Shown here: positions 36,185 to 43,837 of the stretch, piece by piece
How the letters are laid out: each line of letters opens with the position of its first letter
How positions within the stretch are numbered: position 1 is the stretch's first letter
NCBI RefSeq assembly: GCF_015667585.1
Contig: NZ_JADPEG010000012.1
Location: forward strand, 52,485 to 116,484
Direction of reading: 5' to 3'
From: Clostridium sp. D33t1_170424_F3
Lineage (GTDB): Bacteria > Bacillota > Clostridia > Oscillospirales > Acutalibacteraceae
Length of the DNA: 64,000 nucleotides
The notes under the pieces: model-generated
Databases searched by the model: none
The model's input: the letters and a program-made list of their open reading frames with translations, nothing else
Told to the model about the DNA's origin: nothing
Program-made: the position numbers and the translations under genes

Positions 36185-36877
36185 TTATTCTTCGCGCGGG
36201 TCGATGTACTTTGCCGCGCCGTCAAAGCGGCCATACTGGCCGATGTTCTTTTCGTAAGCGGTCTTCGGGTCCACACCGTGGCGGATATCTTCCATCATCT
36301 TGCCAAGCTTGACAAACTGATAGCCGATGACTTCATTATTTTCATCCAGAGCGGTCTTCAGAACGTAGCCCTCAGCCATTTCCATGTAGCGGACGCCCTT
36401 TGCGCCGGTGCTGAACATGGTGCCGACCTGGGAACGCAGGCCCTTGCCGAGGTCTTCAAGGCTGGCGCCGATCGGCAGGCCGCCCTCGGAGAACGCGGTC
36501 TGGCTGCGGCCGTAAGCGAGCTGCTTGAAGATTTCGCGCATGGCGACGTTGATCGCGTCGCAGACGAGGTCGGTATTCAGGCACTCCAGCAGGGTTTTAC
36601 CCGGCAGGATTTCAGCGGCCATCGCGGCGGAATGCGTCATGCCGGAGCATCCCAGCGTCTCAACCAGCGCCTCCTGTACAATACCGTCTTTTACGTTCAG
36701 GGTCAGTTTGCAGGCGCCCTGCTGCGGCGCACACCAGCCCACACCGTGGGACAGGCCGGAGATGTCTTTGATTTCATAGGATTTTACCCATTTGCCCTCT
36801 TCCGGGATCGGCGCGGGGCCGTGGTTCGGGCCTTTGGCAACAGGACACATTCTTTCCACTTCATGGGAATAATTCAT
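36185..36877 (-). CDS. NifU-like iron-sulfur scaffold protein
   Basis: The 230-residue protein has a NifU/IscU-like core: GWCAPQQGACKLTL, ETLGCSGMTHSAAMAAEILPGKTLLECL and later conserved Asn/Asp-rich helices, with Cys in each typical place. It extends further than IscU at both ends. The start at 36877 is taken from AAAGGAG seven bases upstream; a longer frame starts 15 codons earlier. It is the first gene of the pair with GGGtGRT. Fe-S assembly is inferred from the fold. Confidence 0.8.
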   Translation of the reverse strand: MNYSHEVERMCPVAKGPNHGPAPIPEEGKWVKSYEIKDISGLSHGVGWCAPQQGACKLTLNVKDGIVQEALVETLGCSGMTHSAAMAAEILPGKTLLECLNTDLVCDAINVAMREIFKQLAYGRSQTAFSEGGLPIGASLEDLGKGLRSQVGTMFSTGAKGVRYMEMAEGYVLKTALDENNEVIGYQFVKLGKMMEDIRHGVDPKTAYEKNIGQYGRFDGAAKYIDPREE

Positions 36878-37040
36878 ATCGGTACTCCTTTCGGTTTCAA
36901 GTTTCCTTGGTTTAACCAACATACATACTGATTATAAGCTTTTTTGCAAAGTTCTGCAACACCTTTTTCGCGCCTGCGGCGGTTTTCCCGGCAGGCCGCT
37001 TCGATTAGAAAACCAGAACCAACACGCCGGAGGACCTCTT

Positions 37041-37256
37041 TTAATCATCCCTACCGGCGTAATCCAGTATTACCTTTTGGCAGTCCCTGCAAATCCATGC
37101 GGGAAATAAAAAGGAACCGAACGCTTTATTCTCCAACAGCACTTCGTCCTCCTGCGGCAAAACGGACACGCTGTGCCTGCGTTTCACCCATGCGATCCGT
37201 TGGTTGCCCTGCAGAAAGCCCTGCTCCATTTCCCTGCCGCATACGGGGCACTTCAT
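37041..37256 (-). CDS. Zinc-ribbon protein (PF20097-like)
   Basis: This 71-residue protein has CPVCG near the start and CRDCQ near the end, separated by a region with SVSVLPQEDEVLLENKAF. It resembles small clostridial zinc-ribbon proteins of the PF20097 type. Its function is unknown. It lies 29 bases after the VanZ-like gene in the same direction. Confidence 0.7.
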   Translation of the reverse strand: MKCPVCGREMEQGFLQGNQRIAWVKRRHSVSVLPQEDEVLLENKAFGSFLFPAWICRDCQKVILDYAGRDD

Positions 37257-37285
37257 ATATACGCCTCCCTGTCGCTCAGCATGAT

Positions 37286-37858
37286 TTATATCCTTTTCAT
37301 CCGGAACCGCTCAACGGCCCCCGGGAACAGCCGGTTCAGCAGCGCAAAGGTCAGCCAGCCCAGGCAGGCCCCCAGCGTGTTCAGGATGAGGTCGTCCACA
37401 TCTGTGGTGCGGAAGCTGAACAGCTGCAAAAACTCGATCAGGAACGACACGCCAAACCCGCACAGCAGCGCCCAGCGGAACGCCTCCCGTTTTTTCCACA
37501 GAAGCGGCACACAGAAGCCAATGGGCACAAACATGCCGATGTTGCCCCAGATATTGATGAGCAGCTCGCTCGCCGTTCCTCTGCTCCAATAGATCAGAAT
37601 GGTCCGCAGGGGAATCAGATTCACTTCGCCGCGAACCGTAAAATCCCCGCGGAACAGGAAGTCCAGCGAAACAGTCACCGACGCCAGTCCCGCCAAAAAC
37701 AGCACGAGCAAAATTACGCCGGTTTCGTGCAGGGCCGTCGTTTTGTGTCCCTTCTTCCGGTGATAAAAACAGACGCCCAACCGCAAAAGCAAAACCACCG
37801 GGATCACCGGCAGCAGGTCAAGCAGCATGGATTGTAAATAAAGCAGGATCAGTTTCAT
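37286..37858 (-). CDS. VanZ family membrane protein
   Basis: The 190-residue protein has about five membrane helices and the VanZ pattern NLIPLRTIL...NIWGNIGMFVPIGF...EFLQLFSFRTTDVDDLILNTLGACLGW (positions about 98-170). VanZ proteins affect teicoplanin resistance, but most homologues have no proven role. GGAGGG lies six bases before Met 37858; a longer frame has no SD. Confidence 0.85.
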   Translation of the reverse strand: MKLILLYLQSMLLDLLPVIPVVLLLRLGVCFYHRKKGHKTTALHETGVILLVLFLAGLASVTVSLDFLFRGDFTVRGEVNLIPLRTILIYWSRGTASELLINIWGNIGMFVPIGFCVPLLWKKREAFRWALLCGFGVSFLIEFLQLFSFRTTDVDDLILNTLGACLGWLTFALLNRLFPGAVERFRMKRI

Positions 37859-38053
37859 AAAGTCCCTCCGTGTATTTTCTTCAGCATACCACAAACGGCG
37901 GGAGACTTCCTGCCAAAACTGTTGCCGATTTCTTAATTTTTCCAAACGATTGGAAACGCCAAATACCCGTTACCGGCCGATATGTCAAATATATTCACCT
38001 ATTTTTACATTTAAAAGAACATAAAAACCCATTCTTTCTTTTCTCCGCGGTTT

Positions 38054-38326
38054 TCAGTCCGATTCATAAATATCCCTACGATGTCCGATTGTCAAGATAA
38101 GGATGACGACCTTGCCGTCCTGTATCTCGGCGATCAGGCGGTAATCGCCTACGCGATACCGCCATTGGCCGCTCCGGTTCGCCGTCAGCCCTTTTCCATG
38201 CAGGCGCGGGTCGGTGCATCCCTCCAAATTTTTTCTGATCCACGCCGTGATAAAAAGCGCCGTGTGCGGATCAAGCTTTTTCAGCGCCTTTAACGCTTCC
38301 CTGGTAAATTCCACACGATACGTCAC
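38054..38326 (-). CDS. RelE/ParE-family toxin
   Basis: This 90-residue protein has the RelE fold pattern: YRVEFTREALKALKKLD at the start, then RYRVGDYRLIAEI and the C-terminal GHRRDIYE. RelE toxins cut mRNA on the ribosome. It overlaps the antitoxin gene by four bases (ATGA), the usual coupling. Confidence 0.87.
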   Translation of the reverse strand: MTYRVEFTREALKALKKLDPHTALFITAWIRKNLEGCTDPRLHGKGLTANRSGQWRYRVGDYRLIAEIQDGKVVILILTIGHRRDIYESD

Positions 38327-38544
38327 CTGAGCCCCAGCTCCTTTTCGACTTCTTCCAGAGAATAGGTCACAGGATCTTTGCGGAATGACTGCATCGCCTT
38401 TTCATATACTTTCAGGTCGTACTCCTCTTCCATGCGTTCCAACACGGACTGGCGCACAAGCTCCGAAACCGACATGCCCTTCAGCTCCGCATATTTCTTG
38501 ATCAGCAGGAAATCCTCGTCGTTCAGTCTTAAAGATATGGTCAT
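38323..38544 (-). CDS. RHH antitoxin of the RelE pair (DUF6290-like)
   Basis: The 73-residue protein opens with the RHH strand TISLRLNDED and helices ending in SVSELVRQSVLERM, then an acidic C-terminal tail that should wrap the toxin. ATG 38544 is preferred over 38550 because AGGAGG is eight bases upstream. A 25-base palindrome overlaps this SD region and should be its own operator. Confidence 0.85.
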   Translation of the reverse strand: MTISLRLNDEDFLLIKKYAELKGMSVSELVRQSVLERMEEEYDLKVYEKAMQSFRKDPVTYSLEEVEKELGLR

Positions 38545-38557
38545 ATACATGCCCTCC

Positions 38558-38582
38558 TTGTGTAATACATTGTATTACACAA
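38558..38582. promoter_or_regulatory. Palindromic operator of the toxin-antitoxin pair
   Basis: The arms TTGTGTAATACA and TGTATTACACAA surround one central T. It stands 14 bases before the antitoxin start and is probably bound by the RHH antitoxin. Confidence 0.75.
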
Positions 38583-38634
38583 CACTTTGTTTTTCAACCG
38601 CTTTTTTCAAAAGGAACATCAGGGACGGCAGGCA

Positions 38635-38805
38635 TTATTCAGAAGCTTCTTTCGATTCCTGTTCCAGCACTTCAAGGCCCATTTCGATCAACTTAATAAC
38701 TGCTACCGTTCTATTTGGCATTCGGTTATTAAAACGATAGTCGTCAATTCTTTTAAGAAGATCATTATCCACGGTTATTGTAAATCTTGTTTTATTGTTT
38801 TCCAT
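38635..38805 (-). CDS. RHH (Arc-type) small regulator
   Basis: A 56-residue protein with the strand TRFTITVDNDLLKRIDDY and a helix with NRTVAVIKLIEMGLE forms a CopG/Arc-like fold. GAGGTGA precedes the Met at 38805. It is divergent from the peptide gene at 38969, and an inverted repeat lies between them. No toxin lies beside it. Confidence 0.75.
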   Translation of the reverse strand: MENNKTRFTITVDNDLLKRIDDYRFNNRMPNRTVAVIKLIEMGLEVLEQESKEASE

Positions 38806-38832
38806 ACTTTTCACCTCAGTATCATTATACAT

Positions 38833-38875
38833 AAGTTCACCTAATATGTAAAGGTGAACTTGCGCAAGTGAACTT
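38833..38875. promoter_or_regulatory. Operator between the divergent RHH genes
   Basis: AAGTTCACCT (38833-38842) and AGGTGAACTT (38852-38861) are exact inverted repeats 9 bases apart. A third half-site AAGTGAACTT lies at 38866-38875. This fits a dimer-of-dimers RHH repressor site controlling both genes. Confidence 0.65.
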
Positions 38876-38968
38876 TATTCTCCTTTTGTTGACTAATCAC
38901 CTAATCATCTTTATAATATAATCATACTATCATCTTTTCATCTTGCATATAAAGGAGGATACCTTATC

Positions 38969-39127
38969 ATGAAATCAAACATAAAGTTTACTATGTCATT
39001 ATCGCAGGACTTGGTGAAAAAAATTGACGAACTGAAACAAAAAGAATTTTGCAGCCAAACAAACAATGAAGTATTTCTTCAACTGATAAACCTTGGTCTT
39101 GAAACGGCGGAAAAAACACAGAAATAG
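38969..39127 (+). CDS. Small RHH-like protein
   Basis: A 52-residue frame begins at ATG 38969 with AAAGGAGG ten bases upstream and stops at 39127. It has the strand NIKFTMSLSQDLVKKID and a helix EVFLQLINLGLETAEK, as in CopG-like proteins. It is divergent from the RHH gene at 38805 and shares its operator region. Its product may regulate both or act with it. Confidence 0.65.
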   Translation: MKSNIKFTMSLSQDLVKKIDELKQKEFCSQTNNEVFLQLINLGLETAEKTQK

Positions 39128-39279
39128 GCCTGATTTTCTCTGAGCTGTGCGCGCGGCTGACCTTTGTACAGGCATTTTATTTTTTCCATATCTTACCTTT
39201 CCGCACGGGTTACCCGACCATACAATTACTTCGTTTTTTCTTCCTATTATGATATTCTTCTATACAAGAGGTGAGAACA

Positions 39280-39633
39280 ATGTTGGATGAAGGTGCATTG
39301 AGAGCGATTGGCCAGAGGCTTAAAAAGTACCGTTTGCAGGCGGGGATGACACAGAAACAGCTGTCGGAAATACTGGACATTGATGAACAATATTACGGGC
39401 AGGCTGAGCGCGGCGTAAAAAAGCTGAGCCTTGAAAAGCTGATGCTTTTTTGCACTTATTTCCAGATTCCCCTCGACGATATCATTAAGATTGATGCGAA
39501 GGATGAGGACGACCCCATAAAGCGCGCTTACATATCAGAACTCTCCCAATTGTTGATTGATTGCACAAGAGAAGAGCTGGCCATGATCATTTCGATGGTG
39601 AAAAATATTGACCTTCTCAAAAGGGGTATTTAA
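39280..39633 (+). CDS. XRE-family helix-turn-helix regulator
   Basis: This 117-residue protein has an N-terminal HTH_3 domain (IGQRLKKYRLQAGMTQKQLSEILDIDEQYYGQAERG) and a C-terminal helix rich in Leu and Ile. GAGGTGA lies before the Met at 39280. Its stop codon shares one base with the start of the next XRE gene, so the pair is coupled. Targets are unknown. Confidence 0.85.
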   Translation: MLDEGALRAIGQRLKKYRLQAGMTQKQLSEILDIDEQYYGQAERGVKKLSLEKLMLFCTYFQIPLDDIIKIDAKDEDDPIKRAYISELSQLLIDCTREELAMIISMVKNIDLLKRGI

Positions 39634-39878
39634 TGGAACTCAAAGACGTCCTTCGCAAACTCCGCCTGCATTACCGGTACTATCAAAGGGAACTTGCCGA
39701 ATATCTGGAAATCGACCGCTCCACCTACGCCTATTATGAAAGCGGAAAAGCCACTCCGCCTCTGGATACGCTGCTTCAACTCAGCGACCTGTACGGTGTG
39801 ACGCTCGATTTCCTTGTCGGCAGGGAATGGGCTGTATTGGGTTCTTGCACAAAGAGAGAGAAGCAGGAAGGTGAATAA
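39633..39878 (+). CDS. Second XRE-family regulator
   Basis: The 81-residue protein is almost all HTH_3 (LRKLRLHYRYYQRELAEYLEIDRSTYAYYESGKATPPLDTLLQL, residues 6-50). The last codons form one arm of the terminator. It is coupled to the XRE gene before it. Two XRE proteins in tandem suggest a hetero-oligomer or a small switch, which is inference. Confidence 0.85.
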   Translation: MELKDVLRKLRLHYRYYQRELAEYLEIDRSTYAYYESGKATPPLDTLLQLSDLYGVTLDFLVGREWAVLGSCTKREKQEGE

Positions 39879-39908
39879 ACTTCACCTTCCTGCTTCTCTC
39901 TTTTATTT
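39854..39908 (+). terminator. Terminator of the XRE pair
   Basis: An 18-pair stem with core AGCAGGAAGGTGAA is followed by TTTTATTT. It includes the stop codon of the second gene. Confidence 0.9.
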
Positions 39909-39921
39909 GTTTTAACCACAC

Positions 39922-39973
39922 AAAAAACGACGTACCCTGCTCCGCTGTCCAAAGGGCTGAAGCGTGGTACGTC
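39922..39973 (-). terminator. Terminator of the DUF1905 gene
   Basis: GACGTACC and GGTACGTC arms close a larger stem-loop. On the minus strand it is followed by GTTTTTTG. Confidence 0.7.
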
Positions 39974-40017
39974 TTCTGTATCTGTTATAATCGATTTGTT
40001 GGCATTTGTAAACCTTT

Positions 40018-40290
40018 TTATTTTTTTCTTTCTTTTACCGTCACATGCACGGTGTCCCCCGGCTGTTTGCCGATTTGGACGCGGATGTCCTTGCGCAGGC
40101 CCAGGATATGCCCCGGCGTGCCCATCCGCACCAGCGAGCCCCGGTATTCCACCCCGTCAAACGTCGCCGTGACCGGCACGCGCCCCCTGCCGAATTCCTG
40201 CTTAACGTCAAACGGGATTTCCACATACGCCCCGTCGATGTCCGGCACCTTTTGGATCACCGCGTCAAATGTATAGACTGTTTCGTTCAT
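40018..40290 (-). CDS. DUF1905 protein
   Basis: This 90-residue small beta-barrel-type protein fits DUF1905: [22 protein letters not shown] at the start, [19 protein letters not shown], and [20 protein letters not shown]. The family is common and of unknown function, often near YdeI-like proteins. GGAGG precedes the start. It is single and has its own terminator. Confidence 0.85.
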   Translation of the reverse strand: MNETVYTFDAVIQKVPDIDGAYVEIPFDVKQEFGRGRVPVTATFDGVEYRGSLVRMGTPGHILGLRKDIRVQIGKQPGDTVHVTVKERKK

Positions 40291-40439
40291 ACTGTCCCTC
40301 CCTTGTGCAACCTCTGCAAGTATTTTTACAGATAACGCGGGCTAAATTCATGAAGCGCCAAAATATTTGCCATGGTATTGTCAAATTACATATGTTAAGA
40401 TACAATGGAGAAAATTTGATTCTTTGTGAGGTACAACAA

Positions 40440-41360
40440 ATGAACGCAACCTGTCAGAAAGCAAGAGGCTTTATATACCGCAACGCCAGGCCGCTGGACC
40501 TGGCCCGCTGGCAATACCACTTTGAGGACGGGAGCAGGGAAGCGGTACTCCGCGCCCTGTCCTTCTATCAGAACGAGGACGGCGGTTTTGGGCACGCTCT
40601 GGAGGCGGACGCATGGAACCCGCACTCCTCGCCCATCCAAACCTGGGTCGCCACGGAGATTCTGCGCGAAATCGATTTTACAGACCCGGCGCACCCCATC
40701 GTCAAAGGGATTTTGCGCTATCTGGAAAGCGGAAAGGATTTTAACGGTTCCTTCTGGTATAAAATTGTGGAAAGCAACAACGCGTACCCGCACGCGCCCT
40801 GGTGGTATACCGACGCGGACACGACCGACCACAGCGATTACAACGCCACCGCCTGTCTGGCCGGGTTCATCCTCCGGTTTGCCGAAGCGGACAGCGCGCT
40901 GTTCCAAACCGCCCGGCGCGTTGCGCGGGAAGCTTTTGCACAGCTTGCCGACGGGCAAAGGGAAAACGGCCTGCACACCCTCACCTGTTACTGCCGGCTT
41001 TTGGAGTATCTGGAAAGCGCCCGCCGGTATGATGTGATCGATCTGCCCGCCTTAAAGGAATTGCTGCGGAAGCAGGTGCACGACTGCATCACACAGGACA
41101 CCGCCGAGTGGGAAACCTCCTATGTCTGCAAGCCGTCGCAGTTCCTGAACCGCCCGGACAGCCCCTTTTATGCGGACAACCGGGCGATTGCCGACTATGA
41201 ATGCGACTTTATTGTCAAAACGCAGCTTGCAGACGGCGCCTGGAACATCCCCTGGGACTGGGGCGGCGCATATGAGGAATGGGCCGTCAGCAAAAACTGG
41301 TGGAAATCCGACCGCATCCTTTTGAACCTGCTCTACCTGAAAGGCTTTGGAAAACTATAA
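40440..41360 (+). CDS. Hypothetical protein with alpha-toroid-like pattern
   Basis: The 306-residue protein has QNEDGGFGHALEAD, then repeated Gly-Trp/Tyr-rich turns and a late LADGAWNIPWDWGG. QxxDGGxGxxxE-type motifs recur in alpha/alpha toroid proteins such as prenyltransferase beta-chains and squalene cyclases. No known catalytic set was seen. GAGGT lies before ATG 40440. The fold is inferred and the function unknown. Confidence 0.6.
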   Translation: MNATCQKARGFIYRNARPLDLARWQYHFEDGSREAVLRALSFYQNEDGGFGHALEADAWNPHSSPIQTWVATEILREIDFTDPAHPIVKGILRYLESGKDFNGSFWYKIVESNNAYPHAPWWYTDADTTDHSDYNATACLAGFILRFAEADSALFQTARRVAREAFAQLADGQRENGLHTLTCYCRLLEYLESARRYDVIDLPALKELLRKQVHDCITQDTAEWETSYVCKPSQFLNRPDSPFYADNRAIADYECDFIVKTQLADGAWNIPWDWGGAYEEWAVSKNWWKSDRILLNLLYLKGFGKL

Positions 41361-41370
41361 CGCCATGGAA

Positions 41371-41418
41371 AAGGAACCGCGGAACGGTACATGTTCCCGC
41401 GGTTCCTTTGTTTCTTTC
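41371..41418 (+). terminator. Terminator of the toroid-like gene
   Basis: AAAGGAACCGCGG and CCGCGGTTCCTTT arms, then GTTTCTTTCT. Confidence 0.85.
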
Positions 41419-41424
41419 TATGGG

Positions 41425-42201
41425 TCAAAGCAGCCGGCACGGCTGTAAGTCGTTCCGTTTTACCGCACGGGTCGCCACGTAAGTGGGAACGTTGTGCTCC
41501 TTCAGGTTGCCTTCTTCGTTTGTATCTTCCTGAATATGCGTCAGGATGAACCCCGCCTCCAGCTGGCCCCCGATCTGCTCGTCCAGCGTATGGGAGAACT
41601 GTACGCCGCTGTTCGTTTCCATCAGCTGTTTCATCTGCTCCGCATGTTGCAGCGGATTGAACGGCAGAGTATTCAAAAGCATCTTTTCGTCGTTATCGAA
41701 CAGGTAGTTCACCCCGTTGTCAAAGCCCGCCAGCAAAACGCCGCCGTCCTTTAAAACGCGGTAGCATTCCCTGAAAATCGGTTTCACCTGTTCCACATAA
41801 CAATTGGAGACCGGGTGAAAAATCAGGTCGAAGCTCTCATCCGCAAACGGCAGCGGTTTCGTCATGTCCGCGCGGATAATCTGAATGTCATAGCCTTCCC
41901 GGTCCGCAACCATGCGCTCGGACTCCAGCTGCTTTTCGGAATAGTCGAACACGGTACAATTCGCGCCCGCCGCCGCAAAAAGAGGCATCTGCTGCCCCCC
42001 GCCGCTCGCAAGCCCCAGCACCTTTTTTCCTTTCAGGCTGCCAAACCAGTCCATCGGCACGGCCTTGTTGGGCGTCAGCACAACGCTCCAATCGCCGCGC
42101 GCCGCGCGTTCGCATTCCTCATGCGAAACAGGGATGCCCCAGGTCCAGCCGTCTTTTACCCATTGGTCGATGGTTTCTGCATTGATATTTTGGTAATCCA
42201 T
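41425..42201 (-). CDS. Class I SAM-dependent methyltransferase
   Basis: The 258-residue protein has the Rossmann SAM site KKVLGLASGGGQQMPLFAAAG, the acidic FDYSEKQLESER strand end and the FDLIFHPVSNCYVE motif, as in methyltransf_11 proteins. The substrate is unknown. GGAG lies before the start. It is a single gene, convergent with the toroid-like gene. Confidence 0.82.
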   Translation of the reverse strand: MDYQNINAETIDQWVKDGWTWGIPVSHEECERAARGDWSVVLTPNKAVPMDWFGSLKGKKVLGLASGGGQQMPLFAAAGANCTVFDYSEKQLESERMVADREGYDIQIIRADMTKPLPFADESFDLIFHPVSNCYVEQVKPIFRECYRVLKDGGVLLAGFDNGVNYLFDNDEKMLLNTLPFNPLQHAEQMKQLMETNSGVQFSHTLDEQIGGQLEAGFILTHIQEDTNEEGNLKEHNVPTYVATRAVKRNDLQPCRLL

Positions 42202-42344
42202 TGGTTTCTCCTTTTTTACTCTCTTCCAAATGCTTCATATGACATTTGAAACGCCTCTTTTCATAAAGCGACCCGCGCGCCGAATGCGCGCATACGGTCG
42301 TGTTCCAGTGTAAAGCATTCCATTTCAATTGTCAACAAAAGCCA

Positions 42345-42378
42345 AAACGGGCAGGACGCAAACGCATCCTGCCCGTTT
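42345..42378 (-). terminator. Terminator of the dnaJ transcript
   Basis: AAACGGGCAGGA and TCCTGCCCGTTT make a 12-pair stem. TTGGCTTTTGTTG follows on the minus strand. Confidence 0.82.
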
Positions 42379-42382
42379 CTGT

Positions 42383-43528
42383 TTATTTTTTGTCGTCAAA
42401 CATTTCCTTGAGCTTATCAAAGAAGCCCTTGCGCTTCTGGTAATTCTTTTCCTCCGCGCTGTCGTCGAACTCCTTCAAAATGTCCTTCTGCTTCTGGGAG
42501 AGGTTCTTCGGCACCTCGATGGTCATGCGCACAAACTGGTCGCCGCGCCCTCTGCCGTTGATGTGCGGGATGCCCTTGCCCTTGAGCTTGAACACGTCGC
42601 CGGGCTGGGTTCCCTCGCGCACCTGATAACTGACCTTGCCGTCGATGGTGGGAACCACCACCTCCGCGCCCAAAGCCGCCTGCGTGAAGGTGATCGGCAT
42701 TTCGCACCAGATGTCGTCGCCCCGGCGCTCAAAGATCGGGTGGGGCCGCACGTTGACATAGACGTGCAGGTCGCCGTTCGGGCCGCCGTTGCTTCCGGCG
42801 TTGCCCTGCCCGCTCACGTTGAGCATCTGATCGTTGTCGATACCCGCGGGAATGTTGATCTCAATGGTCTTCTGGCGGCGGACTCTGCCGCTGCCCTTAC
42901 AGGTATCGCAGGGCGTCTCGATGACCTTACCTGTACCGCCGCAGCGGTCGCAGGTGCGGGCCGTCTGCACCATGCCGAACGGCGTGCGCTGGTTGATGCG
43001 CACCTGCCCGCTGCCGCCGCACTGGGAACACGTCTTCGCGGAGGTGCCCTTCTTTGCGCCGCTGCCGCCGCAGTCCGCGCAGGCGTCCACCTTATTAAAG
43101 GAAACCGTTTTGTGGCAGCCCTTCGCCGCCTCTTCAAAGCTTATGTTGACAACCGCTTCCGTATCGCTGCCGCGGCGCGGCGCGTTCGGATTGGCCTGGC
43201 GCTGCCCGCCGAAGCCTCCGAAGAAGCTGTTAAATATATCCCCCAGATCGATGTCGCCGCTGAACGGGCTTCCGCCCCCCGCGCCGCCGCCGAAGTTGGG
43301 GTCTACGCCCGCATGGCCGAACTGGTCATACCGGGCTTTTTTATCTTTATCGGAGAGTACCTCGTACGCCTCGTTGACTTCCTTGAATTTGGCCTCCGCT
43401 TCCTTGTCGCCCGGGTTGAGGTCCGGGTGGTATTGCTTGGCAAGCTTGCGGTAGGCTTTTTTAATTTCGTCATCGGTGGCGTTCTTCGGCACGCCCATCA
43501 CTTCATAAAAATCCCTTTTATCAGCCAC
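42383..43528 (-). CDS. dnaJ: Chaperone DnaJ
   Basis: The 381-residue protein is a type I J protein: J domain with HPD (residues 32-34 region, [10 protein letters not shown]), Gly/Phe linker ([13 protein letters not shown]), four CxxCxGxG zinc repeats ([32 protein letters not shown]) and the C-terminal substrate-binding domain. It feeds substrates to DnaK. The GTG start at 43528 gives the usual MADKRDFYE and has AGGAG eight bases upstream. Confidence 0.95.
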   Translation of the reverse strand: MADKRDFYEVMGVPKNATDDEIKKAYRKLAKQYHPDLNPGDKEAEAKFKEVNEAYEVLSDKDKKARYDQFGHAGVDPNFGGGAGGGSPFSGDIDLGDIFNSFFGGFGGQRQANPNAPRRGSDTEAVVNISFEEAAKGCHKTVSFNKVDACADCGGSGAKKGTSAKTCSQCGGSGQVRINQRTPFGMVQTARTCDRCGGTGKVIETPCDTCKGSGRVRRQKTIEINIPAGIDNDQMLNVSGQGNAGSNGGPNGDLHVYVNVRPHPIFERRGDDIWCEMPITFTQAALGAEVVVPTIDGKVSYQVREGTQPGDVFKLKGKGIPHINGRGRGDQFVRMTIEVPKNLSQKQKDILKEFDDSAEEKNYQKRKGFFDKLKEMFDDKK

Positions 43529-43837
43529 ACCTATCACTCCTAAAAGGCGCAGCTTCCTTTTCAAGGCCCGGTTCCCGTGGGCCCTGACGTTCTACGCCAA
43601 CACAAATTTCAGCCGCGGCAAAAGGCCGCGTTCTCTATCATAGCAGGTTTTTGGCCCGCCGACAATCGTTTTCGACAGAATTTTCCCATATCCCTGTTAC
43701 GGCTGAAAGCTGCTGCGGGCGCGTTCCCGTGCCCGCAACAGCCTGTCGAACCATTTAAATACTCAAACCGGGAGCAGCCTCCGGCGCGAAACGCCTTATC
43801 CCTCCTGCGGGGGAAAGGGCCGGCCGTGCATACAAAC
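43529..43837. other. dnaK-dnaJ intergenic region
   Basis: This 309-base gap splits the heat-shock operon. It holds a GC-rich hairpin (43709-43742) just after dnaK but no CIRCE element and no ORF with an SD. Confidence 0.5.
43709..43742 (-). terminator. Possible partial terminator after dnaK
   Basis: GCTGCTGCGGGC pairs with GCCCGCAACAGC with one or two mismatches. There is no long T-run, so it may allow read-through or protect mRNA ends, lowering dnaJ relative to dnaK. Confidence 0.45.

Noticed and set aside
38833..38875. CRISPR-like repeats
   Set aside because: Only three 10-base half-sites with short spacers; this is an operator, and no cas genes exist in the window.
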